Below are positions 20,462 through 28,195 of a DNA stretch of 64,000 nt, piece by piece; the first letter of the stretch is position 1, and each line of letters opens with the position of its first letter. The stretch is taken from positions 2,512,501 through 2,576,500 of the forward strand of contig CP051234.1 in the NCBI GenBank assembly GCA_017792465.1, written 5' to 3'. The translations under genes were made by a program, and so were the position numbers. The notes under the pieces were generated by a model. The model was not told the DNA's origin, did no database searches, and saw only the letters and a program-made list of their open reading frames with translations. Source of the DNA: Filomicrobium sp. GTDB lineage: Bacteria > Pseudomonadota > Alphaproteobacteria > Rhizobiales > Hyphomicrobiaceae.

Positions 20462-20995
20462 TCAACCTTTTTTGAATTCTTGGATCTGGGCGGCGAGTTC
20501 GGTATAGGGCGCGCAGCTGCGACCGCAGCCGTTCTCGATTTTGCCCAGCTCGGATAATGCAGCCTGCAGATCGCCGCGCGACAGGTGGGCTTCGCCCAGA
20601 TATGAGCGAGCGACATCATTCTTGGGGTCGCGCTTCAAGGCTTCGTCGTAGTACTTCATGGCTTCGTCGGTGTGGCCGAGCTTGCGCGTGGCGAAGCCGA
20701 TGTAGGTCAGGACGCGAGCGTTCTTGACCGAGGCCTTATTTAGATACTTCAGCGCCTCTTCGTAGCGGCCGTTCTTGGCCAGCCAATATCCGGCGTAAAA
20801 CAATTCGGCGTCGGCTTGGGCCGGTCCGGCTGCAGCAGGCGCGGCTTTGGCGCAATCCATCCAGGCCGACGTTGTCTTCTCGTACTGATCACAGCCGACG
20901 TTCGTTGGCCCGATATCCTTCGCCTGGGCGCCGAAAGCTGTCAGCGCAGCAAATGCCAGACATGCGAAGTTGCGAAAATACGTCGTGAGCGACAT
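20462..20995 (-). CDS. Exported tetratricopeptide repeat protein
   Basis: A 177-residue protein with a signal peptide (hydrophobic 8-23, cleavage likely after AQA). Four cysteines follow (CDQY, MDCAK, GCGRSC) and at least two TPR units at about 65-145 (FYAGYWLAKNGRYEEALKYL, then DEAMKYYDEALKRDPKN). TPRs are protein-interaction scaffolds, so it probably works in a periplasmic complex. The paired cysteines may form disulfides. It is monocistronic and divergent from the nuclease-like gene. Confidence 0.8.
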   Translation of the reverse strand: MSLTTYFRNFACLAFAALTAFGAQAKDIGPTNVGCDQYEKTTSAWMDCAKAAPAAAGPAQADAELFYAGYWLAKNGRYEEALKYLNKASVKNARVLTYIGFATRKLGHTDEAMKYYDEALKRDPKNDVARSYLGEAHLSRGDLQAALSELGKIENGCGRSCAPYTELAAQIQEFKKG

Positions 20996-21282
20996 CGGCC
21001 CCTGTCTCCTTGGATCTTGAATTCTTGTTCTGCCCCATTTCGGCTTGCCCTGTTTTCAAGGATTTGCCGGCAGCGACGCACACTATCGCGTTCGGCCCAC
21101 TTGATCCACATGGCAGATTGCTGCGTTGCCATGTTTTGGCCCAATGAAAATAGCCTCGTGCGGATTCTTGGCCGGCTATTGGTGATGCGTTTCGAGCTGG
21201 CGAAATGTCGGACGCCATCGGACAATCGCTGGCACACCGGCGCGTGAGTGCACAAATCGGTATCCTTCGGAGACTGGACCCT

Positions 21283-22773
21283 ATGTTCGGCTGGCGCAAA
21301 AAACGCGACGGTTTCGAATGGCGACGCTACGTTCGAACGACGATCCTGGTCAGACGCCAGCATCGCCAGGCGAAGCTTGACGAAGCGCGCGAGGCGGCGC
21401 TGCATCAGCTGGCGGAAGCCGGGCGCGCGGGCAAGGCTGCCGGGATCTCGGGCGTTGGGGCCGCGAAGAAAGGGATTTCCGCTGCGGGGCGCGGATCGGC
21501 GGAAGTCGGCAAAAAATTCGGCCGTCAGCTTCTGCAGGCTGGCCGTGTGGCCGGGCATCACATCAAGCATGGCGCCATTGCGGGAGGCCGGGCAGTTGGC
21601 GAAGGCGCCAAGCTCGCCGGTCTTGCCATGAGGGAAGCGGCAAAGCGCGCCGGCTCTGGCGCGGCAAAGCTCGGCAAATCGGCGGGCGAAGGATTGGCCA
21701 ATGCGCCAGCGGCCGGTGAGGCGTTCTATCGCAGCGGCAATGTCCAAGGCTTTTTGCAGGCCATATCGCCCGGTGGCGCGCTTGCAATTGGCATTCTCGG
21801 CCTGATCGTCGGCTTGATGGCCGCCTACAGAGCTTATGCGAGCGGCACCGATTGGCTGACAATATTTGCTTTCGTGCTGGCTACCCTCTTGCTGGCTCTG
21901 GCGGCTGTTCCCGTGATGATGGGACGTGTCAGCTGGCCCGAGCCTGCACCGGCAGATCCCAATACCATCCGGCCCAAACGCAGCGTCGCTTCCGACATTT
22001 CGGAATTCTCCGGCACGCATAGCGGCAAGGGGCTGGCTGCGCTGTTGCTGCTTGCTGCTGTTGCCGGTTTTGGATGGCTTTTCCTGCCGTCGTTCTCGTT
22101 GCCAACCTTCTCGTTGCCGACGATTTCGATGCCGGAGCCTTCGATGCCAACCGTTTCGTCCTCGACGTCTGTCGTGACCGGCAAGGCTAAGGCTCTCACC
22201 GGTGACATCATGATGGTCGGCGATAGCAAGATCGTCCTGAAAGGGATCGAAGCGCCGGAGAACAGCCAATCGTGCAAAACGAGTTCGGGACGGCGCTGGT
22301 CGTGCGGGCGGGATGCGCTCAACGCGCTGAGACGCATCACCGGCTATGACACGCTGGAATGTACGGTCGAGAACACTGACAAATCAGGGCGCAAAATCGC
22401 CGACTGCCTGATTGGCGAGAAGAATATCGCCGCCGAACTCGTGCGCCAGGGGCACGTCTTCGCGACGGGCGGATTCTTCAAGACCTACAGCAGCCAAGAA
22501 CAGGAGGCGCGTGACGCCAAGCGAGGGATTTGGAAGGGAAGCGCGCAGACCCCGGCCGATTATCGTGCCGAGCGTTGGCAGGAAGCTCTCAGCAAAGCCC
22601 CCGATGGCTGCCCGATCAAGGGCAAGTCCCGCGCAAGATCGCGCGACAAGGTCTATATCCTTCCCTGGTCGGCGAACTATCGGCGCTACAAAATCTCAAA
22701 GCGTAGAGGCGATCGCTGGTTCTGCAGCGAGGATGAGGCCGTCAATGCTGGCTGGATGCCGCTTGATCGATAA
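21283..22773 (+). CDS. Membrane-anchored thermonuclease-like protein with C-terminal sunset-type domain
   Basis: From the ATG at 21283 (GGAG upstream) the protein has 496 residues. About 1-180 is a basic, Gly/Ala/Lys-rich helical segment with many short repeats (AGKAAG, GAAKKG, SAAGRG, EGAKLAG). Hydrophobic helices follow near 180-200, 208-230 and 262-280, then a staphylococcal-nuclease fold (about 300-410: IVLKGIEAPE, DKSGRKIADC). It ends in a short domain, CPIKGK...RWFCSEDEAVNAGW, of the kind called sunset, found at the end of many nuclease-like proteins. The position of the first catalytic Arg in the usual IRLxGIDAPE motif is Val here; Glu of APE and the Arg of SGR are kept. Nuclease activity is therefore doubtful. 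Confidence 0.8.
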   Translation: MFGWRKKRDGFEWRRYVRTTILVRRQHRQAKLDEAREAALHQLAEAGRAGKAAGISGVGAAKKGISAAGRGSAEVGKKFGRQLLQAGRVAGHHIKHGAIAGGRAVGEGAKLAGLAMREAAKRAGSGAAKLGKSAGEGLANAPAAGEAFYRSGNVQGFLQAISPGGALAIGILGLIVGLMAAYRAYASGTDWLTIFAFVLATLLLALAAVPVMMGRVSWPEPAPADPNTIRPKRSVASDISEFSGTHSGKGLAALLLLAAVAGFGWLFLPSFSLPTFSLPTISMPEPSMPTVSSSTSVVTGKAKALTGDIMMVGDSKIVLKGIEAPENSQSCKTSSGRRWSCGRDALNALRRITGYDTLECTVENTDKSGRKIADCLIGEKNIAAELVRQGHVFATGGFFKTYSSQEQEARDAKRGIWKGSAQTPADYRAERWQEALSKAPDGCPIKGKSRARSRDKVYILPWSANYRRYKISKRRGDRWFCSEDEAVNAGWMPLDR

Positions 22774-22812
22774 TCGGCATCGATCAACTGGAACTCCCAA
22801 TCCCAAGGCACG

Positions 22813-22845
22813 AAAAAACCCGCGATCAGGGAATGACCGCGGGTT
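22813..22845 (-). terminator. Rho-independent terminator, minus strand
   Basis: On the minus strand AACCCGCG pairs with CGCGGGTT and is followed by TTTTTTCG. It lies about 190 bp beyond the lyase-like gene and also just past the convergent nuclease-like gene, where it may act as a weaker plus-strand terminator. Confidence 0.7.
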
Positions 22846-23036
22846 AAAATTCGCGATGCCAGATGGGGGATTGGTAACTGGCGCCGCGCTAGGGTAACCC
22901 CTATTAAATACCAAGGTTCGGTATACATCAAGTGGCTGGCAAAGGTATTTTTCCCGATGCGCAGCAGTGGCGCGTTTTGCCTGCGCAAGACTTGAGCAAG
23001 ACTTGATCGGCGCGTCGTATTCGAATGCGCTCGACG

Positions 23037-23897
23037 TCACTGCCAGCGCAGCTGCAGCGGCGAAAGATAGAGTTTGGTGTCCTTGGGCGGCGAGATGACC
23101 CGACGGGGAATGCCGTATCCGACATCGGCCATGACGCCTGCCAATTGCAGGTTTTTGCTCTTTCGCCAATTCAGCTGTTTCTTCTCGACGACCATCTCTC
23201 CGTCGACCCAGACGCGGGTCGATCCATCGGCGACTCCAGGGGTGTTGAGTTCGAGTTCCTGCTCGACCTCGACCCAGCGGCCTTTGGGAAATTCGAAGCC
23301 CTTTTGGCTCATGAACGCGCCGCCGCTGGTATCGTAACCTGGGAGCTGCGCATAAAGGTTGCCGCGGTTGTTATTGCGCCAGACGATGCGCTGGGCGATC
23401 GCAGCTTCAGGATCGGCTGCTGCGCTCAGCTTCAACGGCTTTCCTGCATAGAGGCCGGGCAGCACACCGCCACCGCCGAAATCGAAATCCTTGGGCAGAT
23501 AAACCGAGTAGGTCAGACAGGCGGAATTCGCGCCGGTCAAAGTTTGTGGCGACCACAAAAATCCGATGCCGTTGGTTTCACCAGGTTCGCCGCTTGCTAT
23601 GCCTTTGTTTTCGACGGCCACCTTCAAGGCGCGCTGACCAGGAACTCCGCGCACGCGCACGACCTTCGCGTTGTCATAGATGTCGCGTTGGGAAGGGCCG
23701 ATCATCGCGACGAGCTGCGCCTGGCTCAAAAGGCCGGCTCCGCCATCAAGGTTGAATTCGGTCAGCTCCGTGTAGCGCTGCGAGCAAGGAGGGACGACTT
23801 CCGCAATAAACGCGCTGCGCAACAAATACACGACGCCTGCCATCAATACGACGGCTGCCGCTGCCTTGAACGCGATGGCTTTGATGTTCAGTTCCAT
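23037..23897 (-). CDS. Exported protein resembling family 14 polysaccharide lyases
   Basis: A 286-residue protein with an N-terminal signal or anchor helix (about 8-27). The body has the beta-sandwich pattern of polysaccharide lyase family 14-like proteins: YSVYLPKDFDFGGGGVLPGL, then RIVWRNNNRG, GRWVEVEQELELNTPG and DGSTRVWVDGEMV. Proteins of this fold cleave uronic-acid polymers or bind glycans. Catalytic residues could not be aligned without a profile, so activity is an inference. It is transcribed alone. Confidence 0.55.
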   Translation of the reverse strand: MELNIKAIAFKAAAAVVLMAGVVYLLRSAFIAEVVPPCSQRYTELTEFNLDGGAGLLSQAQLVAMIGPSQRDIYDNAKVVRVRGVPGQRALKVAVENKGIASGEPGETNGIGFLWSPQTLTGANSACLTYSVYLPKDFDFGGGGVLPGLYAGKPLKLSAAADPEAAIAQRIVWRNNNRGNLYAQLPGYDTSGGAFMSQKGFEFPKGRWVEVEQELELNTPGVADGSTRVWVDGEMVVEKKQLNWRKSKNLQLAGVMADVGYGIPRRVISPPKDTKLYLSPLQLRWQ

Positions 23898-24157
23898 AGT
23901 CTCGACCGAGTTGCGCCGTGGTGGGCAAAGAAGTTCGGTCTTAAAAGTCGTTCAAAAACATTGATAAATCGATATTGGGCTGTGCGTGCCGCGGGCGGCC
24001 GGGTCGCAAGGCGGTCTGGCCCGGTTGGGCTTCCGGCCGATCAATAGATTTTTAACGATAAACTGACGAACACGGTTGAGCGCGCGTTTTTGCCTTCGCC
24101 AGTTTCGAGCGCAGAGGTTCGCGGGCTCTGAAAGGGCTCGTCTTGCGAACTTCGTTG

Positions 24158-25570
24158 TCAGGTCTGGAAGATCTTGCCGGGGTTGAGGATGCCTGATGGA
24201 TCGAGCGCCTTCTTAATGGCAGCCATCGCATCGACGGCGCCGGCGCGTTCGGCGCGCAGGTATGCGGTTTTGCCCTGGCCGATCCCATGCTCGCCGGTAC
24301 AGGTCCCCTCCATTGCAATCGCGCGTTCGGCGAGGCGTTTCGAAAAAGCCAGGATCGCCTCCTGCTCGCTGGCATCTTCCTTGTTGTACATCACGATCGC
24401 ATGGAAATTGCCGTCGCCGACGTGGCCGACGATCGGCGCGACGAGGCCTGTAGCCGCAATATCTTTTTCGGTTTCAGCGATGCATTCGGCCAACCGCGAG
24501 ACAGGGACGCAGACATCCGTGACGAGCGCATCGCGGCCCGGCCAGGCTTCGCGCGCGGCCCAAAGCGCGTCGTGGCGGGCCTTCCAAAGCTTGCGACTCT
24601 CGCTTTCATCGGCAGCGCTCTTGAAGTTCGAGGCCCCTTCTTCGCGGGCGATTTCGGCAAAAATCTCGGCTTGTTCGCGGGCCGCGGCAGCCGTTCCATG
24701 AAATTCGAGGAACAGGGTCGGCACCGGATCAAGTGACAGGCCCGCATGCTGGTTGACGGCCTTGATCGTCATCGGATCGAGGAGTTCTATGCGTGCCAGA
24801 CCGAGGCCCATTGCGATGGCTGTCATCGTCGCCCGGCACGCGCTTTCAAGCGTCGGAAAACCGGCGACGGCGGCGATCACCTGCTCGGGGACCCCATGCA
24901 GGCGCAGCGTCAATTCGGTGATGATGCCAAGCGTCCCTTCGGAGCCGATCAGGAGGTGCGTCAGATCATAACCGGCGGCCGATTTGCGGGCCCGGCTTGA
25001 AGTTTCGATGACGCTGCCGTCGGCCAGAACCGCTTTCAGTCCCAGGACATTGTCGCCCATCGTGCCGTAGCGGACTGTTGTCGTGCCGGAAGCGCGGGTC
25101 GCCGCCATGCCGCCCAAGGTGGCTTCCTCGGCACCTGGATCGACCGAAAAGAAGAGGCCGGTATCGCGCAAATACGAGTTGAGGCGTCCCCGTGGAAGGC
25201 CGGCCTCCACGGTGCAATCGAGATCATCGGTGCTGATCCGCAGAACGTTGTCCATGCGCGACAGGTCGAGACTGATGCCACCCAGCGGGGCATTAACGTG
25301 ACCTTCGAGCGATGTTCCGGCTCCGAAGGGGATGATCGGCACATGGAAACGCTGCGCGATGCCCACCAGGTCGACGACATCTTGCGTCGACGCGGCAAAG
25401 ACGACGGCATCGGGGGCCTGGGCCGCGTGCCACGTCAGCGTATTTGCATGCTGCCGGCAGATCCCCGGTGAAGCATCCAGCCGGTCGCCAAAACGCTGGC
25501 GCAGGACTGCCAGGACCTCCGTCATGTCGTTGGACGTGCGTTTGGCGGTTCGTTCGGTGTTTGGGGGCAT
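24158..25570 (-). CDS. FAD-linked D-lactate/glycolate-type dehydrogenase
   Basis: A 470-residue flavoprotein of the vanillyl-alcohol-oxidase superfamily, GlcD/LDHD branch. The FAD-binding PCMH domain (about 50-225) has PIIPFGAGTSLEGH, DPGAEEATLGGMAATRASG and GSEGTLGIITELTL. The C-terminal domain ends in GTCTGEHGIGQGK, DPSGILNPGKI. It oxidises a D-2-hydroxy acid, most likely D-lactate, and passes electrons to the respiratory chain. ATG 25570 is used rather than an upstream TTG at 25579. It is a stand-alone gene; no GlcE/GlcF subunits lie nearby, which favours the single-subunit cytochrome-linked type. Confidence 0.88.
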   Translation of the reverse strand: MPPNTERTAKRTSNDMTEVLAVLRQRFGDRLDASPGICRQHANTLTWHAAQAPDAVVFAASTQDVVDLVGIAQRFHVPIIPFGAGTSLEGHVNAPLGGISLDLSRMDNVLRISTDDLDCTVEAGLPRGRLNSYLRDTGLFFSVDPGAEEATLGGMAATRASGTTTVRYGTMGDNVLGLKAVLADGSVIETSSRARKSAAGYDLTHLLIGSEGTLGIITELTLRLHGVPEQVIAAVAGFPTLESACRATMTAIAMGLGLARIELLDPMTIKAVNQHAGLSLDPVPTLFLEFHGTAAAAREQAEIFAEIAREEGASNFKSAADESESRKLWKARHDALWAAREAWPGRDALVTDVCVPVSRLAECIAETEKDIAATGLVAPIVGHVGDGNFHAIVMYNKEDASEQEAILAFSKRLAERAIAMEGTCTGEHGIGQGKTAYLRAERAGAVDAMAAIKKALDPSGILNPGKIFQT

Positions 25571-25739
25571 CGGCGGCAAAACCTTCAGGTATTCGTGACG
25601 TCCAGATATGGGCTCGGCTGCTCATTTGTCTCGATGCCAAAATAAGGCCCCGATCGCTGAGCTTTGTAAATCCGCCGTGTTACTTTAAAAGGCTGACTAC
25701 GGTTCAATATCATTCAGGTCAATCTTCGGTATTCGCCTT

Positions 25740-26954
25740 ATGACACTTCGATTGTGCATTCTTTCATGGTGCTTTTGTTGCGCGCTGACCGCTGCATTCG
25801 TCGCCGTTCCGGTTGCTGAAGCAGCCCGGGGCGAACGGTGGGTCCGGATTACCCAACACCGCATTGATACACAGCAAGGCGAGGAACTGATCGACTTGCG
25901 CGATGCACGCGGATCTTTTGTCGCTTTTCGGTTGCGCGCCCGCCGGGGGCGTCTGGGTATCGAGCATTTCACCGTGAACTTCCACGATAAGACGTCGTAC
26001 ACGAGCGAGCAGGGTTTCGTATTGCGCTCGGGCGAACGCACCAAAGTTCTCGCGCGTGGCGACGACGATGTCGAACGTTTCCCGGAGACCTTGTCGGTCG
26101 CCTACCAGAAAGATTATCGCTCTGGCCGCAATGCACGCCTGGAAGTCTGGGGCTTGCAAACGCGCGAGGGCCGTAATGCCGAGCGCCCCGAAAAAATCAT
26201 GCCGGTTCCGCCGCCGCCGCCACGTGTTGGCCAGGCGGAGATCGGGTCTGACGGCTCGGTTCTCATCTCCGTCAAGACACTCGGCCGGGAAACTGCTGCC
26301 GAGACCATCGACGTCGCCGACAAGATCGGCAAGTTCAAGCGGCTGCGACTGGCCGTACGCGAAGCGCCCATCGAAATCGAGAAACTCTCGGTCACCTTCA
26401 AGGATGGGACCAAGGACGAGTTCGTCGTCAACGGCACCATGAAGCAGAACTCGGGCTCTCCGTGGTTCGATATCGATGCGTCCAAGTTCATCAAGAACGT
26501 GGGATTCACGTTGCGGGAGAAAACGAGCCTGAGCTCTCCGCCTGTTATTGAACTGCAGGGCCAGCTTGCGGATGGTTGGCTGTCGGCCAATGGCGAGGGC
26601 AAATCCTTCAACGACGGTTGGGTGCTTTTGGGCGCGCAGTCGGCGGGCTTCATTGGATTTGATAATGACGTCATTCCGGTCAGCTCAGAGCAATCGGGTT
26701 ACGAGAAGCTGCGGGTCAACGTTCTTGGCCGGTCGGTGACGCTCAACCAGATCCGGGTTGTTTACGCCGATGGCGAGGAGGACATCGTTCCGGTCCGTAC
26801 GCGCATCGACGACGGGGATGTTTTCGGGCCGATCGATTTGCGCGGCCATGACCAGAAAATCCGAGAAATCCAGGCGCGGTATCGGTCGCGTGTCATCGAT
26901 AAGATCACCGGGATGCAGGAAGCAGCCCTGGTGCAAGTCTGGGGGAAGCGGTAA
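25740..26954 (+). CDS. Exported protein of three tandem beta-domains (DUF2541-like)
   Basis: A 404-residue protein with a signal peptide (hydrophobic 5-22, cleavage after VAEAA). The mature part is built of three similar ~105-residue units at about 30-145, 165-275 and 282-404. Each runs: tryptophan or glycine strand, a hydrophobic FxRLR/RLRLAV strand, IExxxVxFxD(G), a strand ending L.SG or V..G, an (x)IDL/IDAS segment and a final I..I...Y unit. The second and third show SVTFKDGTKD and RVVYADGEED. The pattern resembles the periplasmic YaaI/DUF2541 family, but the triplication is unusual. A proline run (PVPPPPPR) links units one and two. It lies six bases before prmB. Confidence 0.7.
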   Translation: MTLRLCILSWCFCCALTAAFVAVPVAEAARGERWVRITQHRIDTQQGEELIDLRDARGSFVAFRLRARRGRLGIEHFTVNFHDKTSYTSEQGFVLRSGERTKVLARGDDDVERFPETLSVAYQKDYRSGRNARLEVWGLQTREGRNAERPEKIMPVPPPPPRVGQAEIGSDGSVLISVKTLGRETAAETIDVADKIGKFKRLRLAVREAPIEIEKLSVTFKDGTKDEFVVNGTMKQNSGSPWFDIDASKFIKNVGFTLREKTSLSSPPVIELQGQLADGWLSANGEGKSFNDGWVLLGAQSAGFIGFDNDVIPVSSEQSGYEKLRVNVLGRSVTLNQIRVVYADGEEDIVPVRTRIDDGDVFGPIDLRGHDQKIREIQARYRSRVIDKITGMQEAALVQVWGKR

Positions 26955-26960
26955 GCGGCG

Positions 26961-27908
26961 ATGGCAACCGGTGATTTAGCAGCGCTTGGGCGGGAAATCC
27001 GCGCGGCCGCTGAAGACTTGAGCACGGTCCGGGATCTGCTTCGATTTGCCGTTTCGAAGTTTTCCGGAGCCGATCTCGTTTATGGGCATGGCACCGAAAC
27101 GGATCTCGATGAAGCTGCCTTCCTGATCCTGGCATCACTCAATCTTCCAGTCGATTCGCTTGACCCCTGGCTCGATGCGCGTCTGACCAAACCGGAACGG
27201 GCGCTCGTCTGCGATGCGATAGCGAAACGGATCGAAACGCGCAAACCCGCCCCTTACATCGTCGGACAGGCCTGGATCGGCCCTTACAAATTCAAGGTCG
27301 ATGAGCGTGTGATCGTGCCGCGCTCGTTCATCGGTGAACTCTTGCTGGGTGGGGCGGACGAGATCCTGCAGCTTGATATGGATCGGACGGTGACGCGGGT
27401 TCTCGACCTATGCACCGGCTCGGGCTGTCTTGCAATCCTGCTTGCCGAAGCGTTCCCCGAAGCTGAGATCGTTGCTGCGGACATTTCAAAAGACGCGCTT
27501 GAAGTCGCCAAGCAGAACGTCGCCGACTATCACCTCGAAGACCGCATCCAACTTTGCCAATCCGATCTGTTCGAAGGGCTTGATGGAGCGCCGTTCGACC
27601 TCATCATTTCCAATCCGCCCTATGTCACGGCAGCTGCCGTCGATGCGTTCCCGGCTGAATATGAGGCCGAACCGAAACTGGCACATCTTGGCGGGGAGGA
27701 CGGTCTTGATCTGGCCCGCAAGATCATCGACAGCGCGCGTCAGCATTTGACACCTGGCGGGCATCTCCTGATGGAGATTGGACAGGCTCGCGATGATTTG
27801 GAAGGTTACTACCCTGACCTTGCCTTCCAATGGCTTGATACGGAACTCAGCGAAGGCGAAGTTCTTCTCATTGCCGAAGCCGACCTGCCCAGCACGCCGG
27901 AGACATGA
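26961..27908 (+). CDS. prmB: Ribosomal protein L3 N5-glutamine methyltransferase PrmB
   Basis: A SAM-dependent glutamine methyltransferase (315 residues). It has the class motif VLDLCTGSGCLAILLAEAFP and the catalytic ISNPPYVTAAAVDAFPAEY. The extended AEYEAEPKLAHLGGEDGL after NPPY and the N-terminal YGHGTETDLDEAAFLI segment are typical of PrmB, which modifies ribosomal protein L3, rather than PrmC. The window also carries a clear PrmC beside prfA. It overlaps the next small ORF by ATGA and follows the triple-repeat gene by six bases. Confidence 0.92.
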   Translation: MATGDLAALGREIRAAAEDLSTVRDLLRFAVSKFSGADLVYGHGTETDLDEAAFLILASLNLPVDSLDPWLDARLTKPERALVCDAIAKRIETRKPAPYIVGQAWIGPYKFKVDERVIVPRSFIGELLLGGADEILQLDMDRTVTRVLDLCTGSGCLAILLAEAFPEAEIVAADISKDALEVAKQNVADYHLEDRIQLCQSDLFEGLDGAPFDLIISNPPYVTAAAVDAFPAEYEAEPKLAHLGGEDGLDLARKIIDSARQHLTPGGHLLMEIGQARDDLEGYYPDLAFQWLDTELSEGEVLLIAEADLPSTPET

Positions 27909-28087
27909 CGATGCCAGAGACCGAACCAGGCCAACGCCGCTACCGCCGCAGTTACGAAATCCAAATGCGGCTGAGGCAGCGCCCGTTGTTTGGATGCGGT
28001 TGCTGTATTGGTCTTGGCATCGAAGACGCCCGTCGCATGCGGCGTGTCCTGGCTTTGACGCGCGCGGTCGTCAAGAGCTGGCGGTAG
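27905..28087 (+). CDS. Small basic protein translationally coupled to prmB, 60 aa
   Basis: Its ATG overlaps the prmB stop (ATGA), and GGAGA lies eight bases upstream inside prmB. The product is very basic (RRYRRSYEIQMRLRQRP) with a central GCGCC cysteine cluster and a second basic tail (DARRMRRVL). It has no recognised family. Coupling and ribosome binding site argue for translation; an alternative ATG is two codons on. It could bind RNA or a metal; this is a guess from composition. Confidence 0.5.
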   Translation: MTMPETEPGQRRYRRSYEIQMRLRQRPLFGCGCCIGLGIEDARRMRRVLALTRAVVKSWR

Positions 28088-28125
28088 ACCCCATCATTTC
28101 AGAATGACGAGATTCAAGCGATGCC

Positions 28126-28151
28126 AGCGCGAATTTGCGCGCTAGCGTTTT
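28126..28151 (+). terminator. Possible terminator after prmB and the small ORF
   Basis: AGCGCG pairs with CGCGCT around AATTTG, followed by AGCGTTTT. It lies 39 bp after the small ORF and before the convergent end of ppc. The stem is only 6 bp. Confidence 0.45.
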
Positions 28152-28195
28152 GCCGTTGGCGGATGCTGCCGCCCGATCTTAACCCGAAATCGAGA

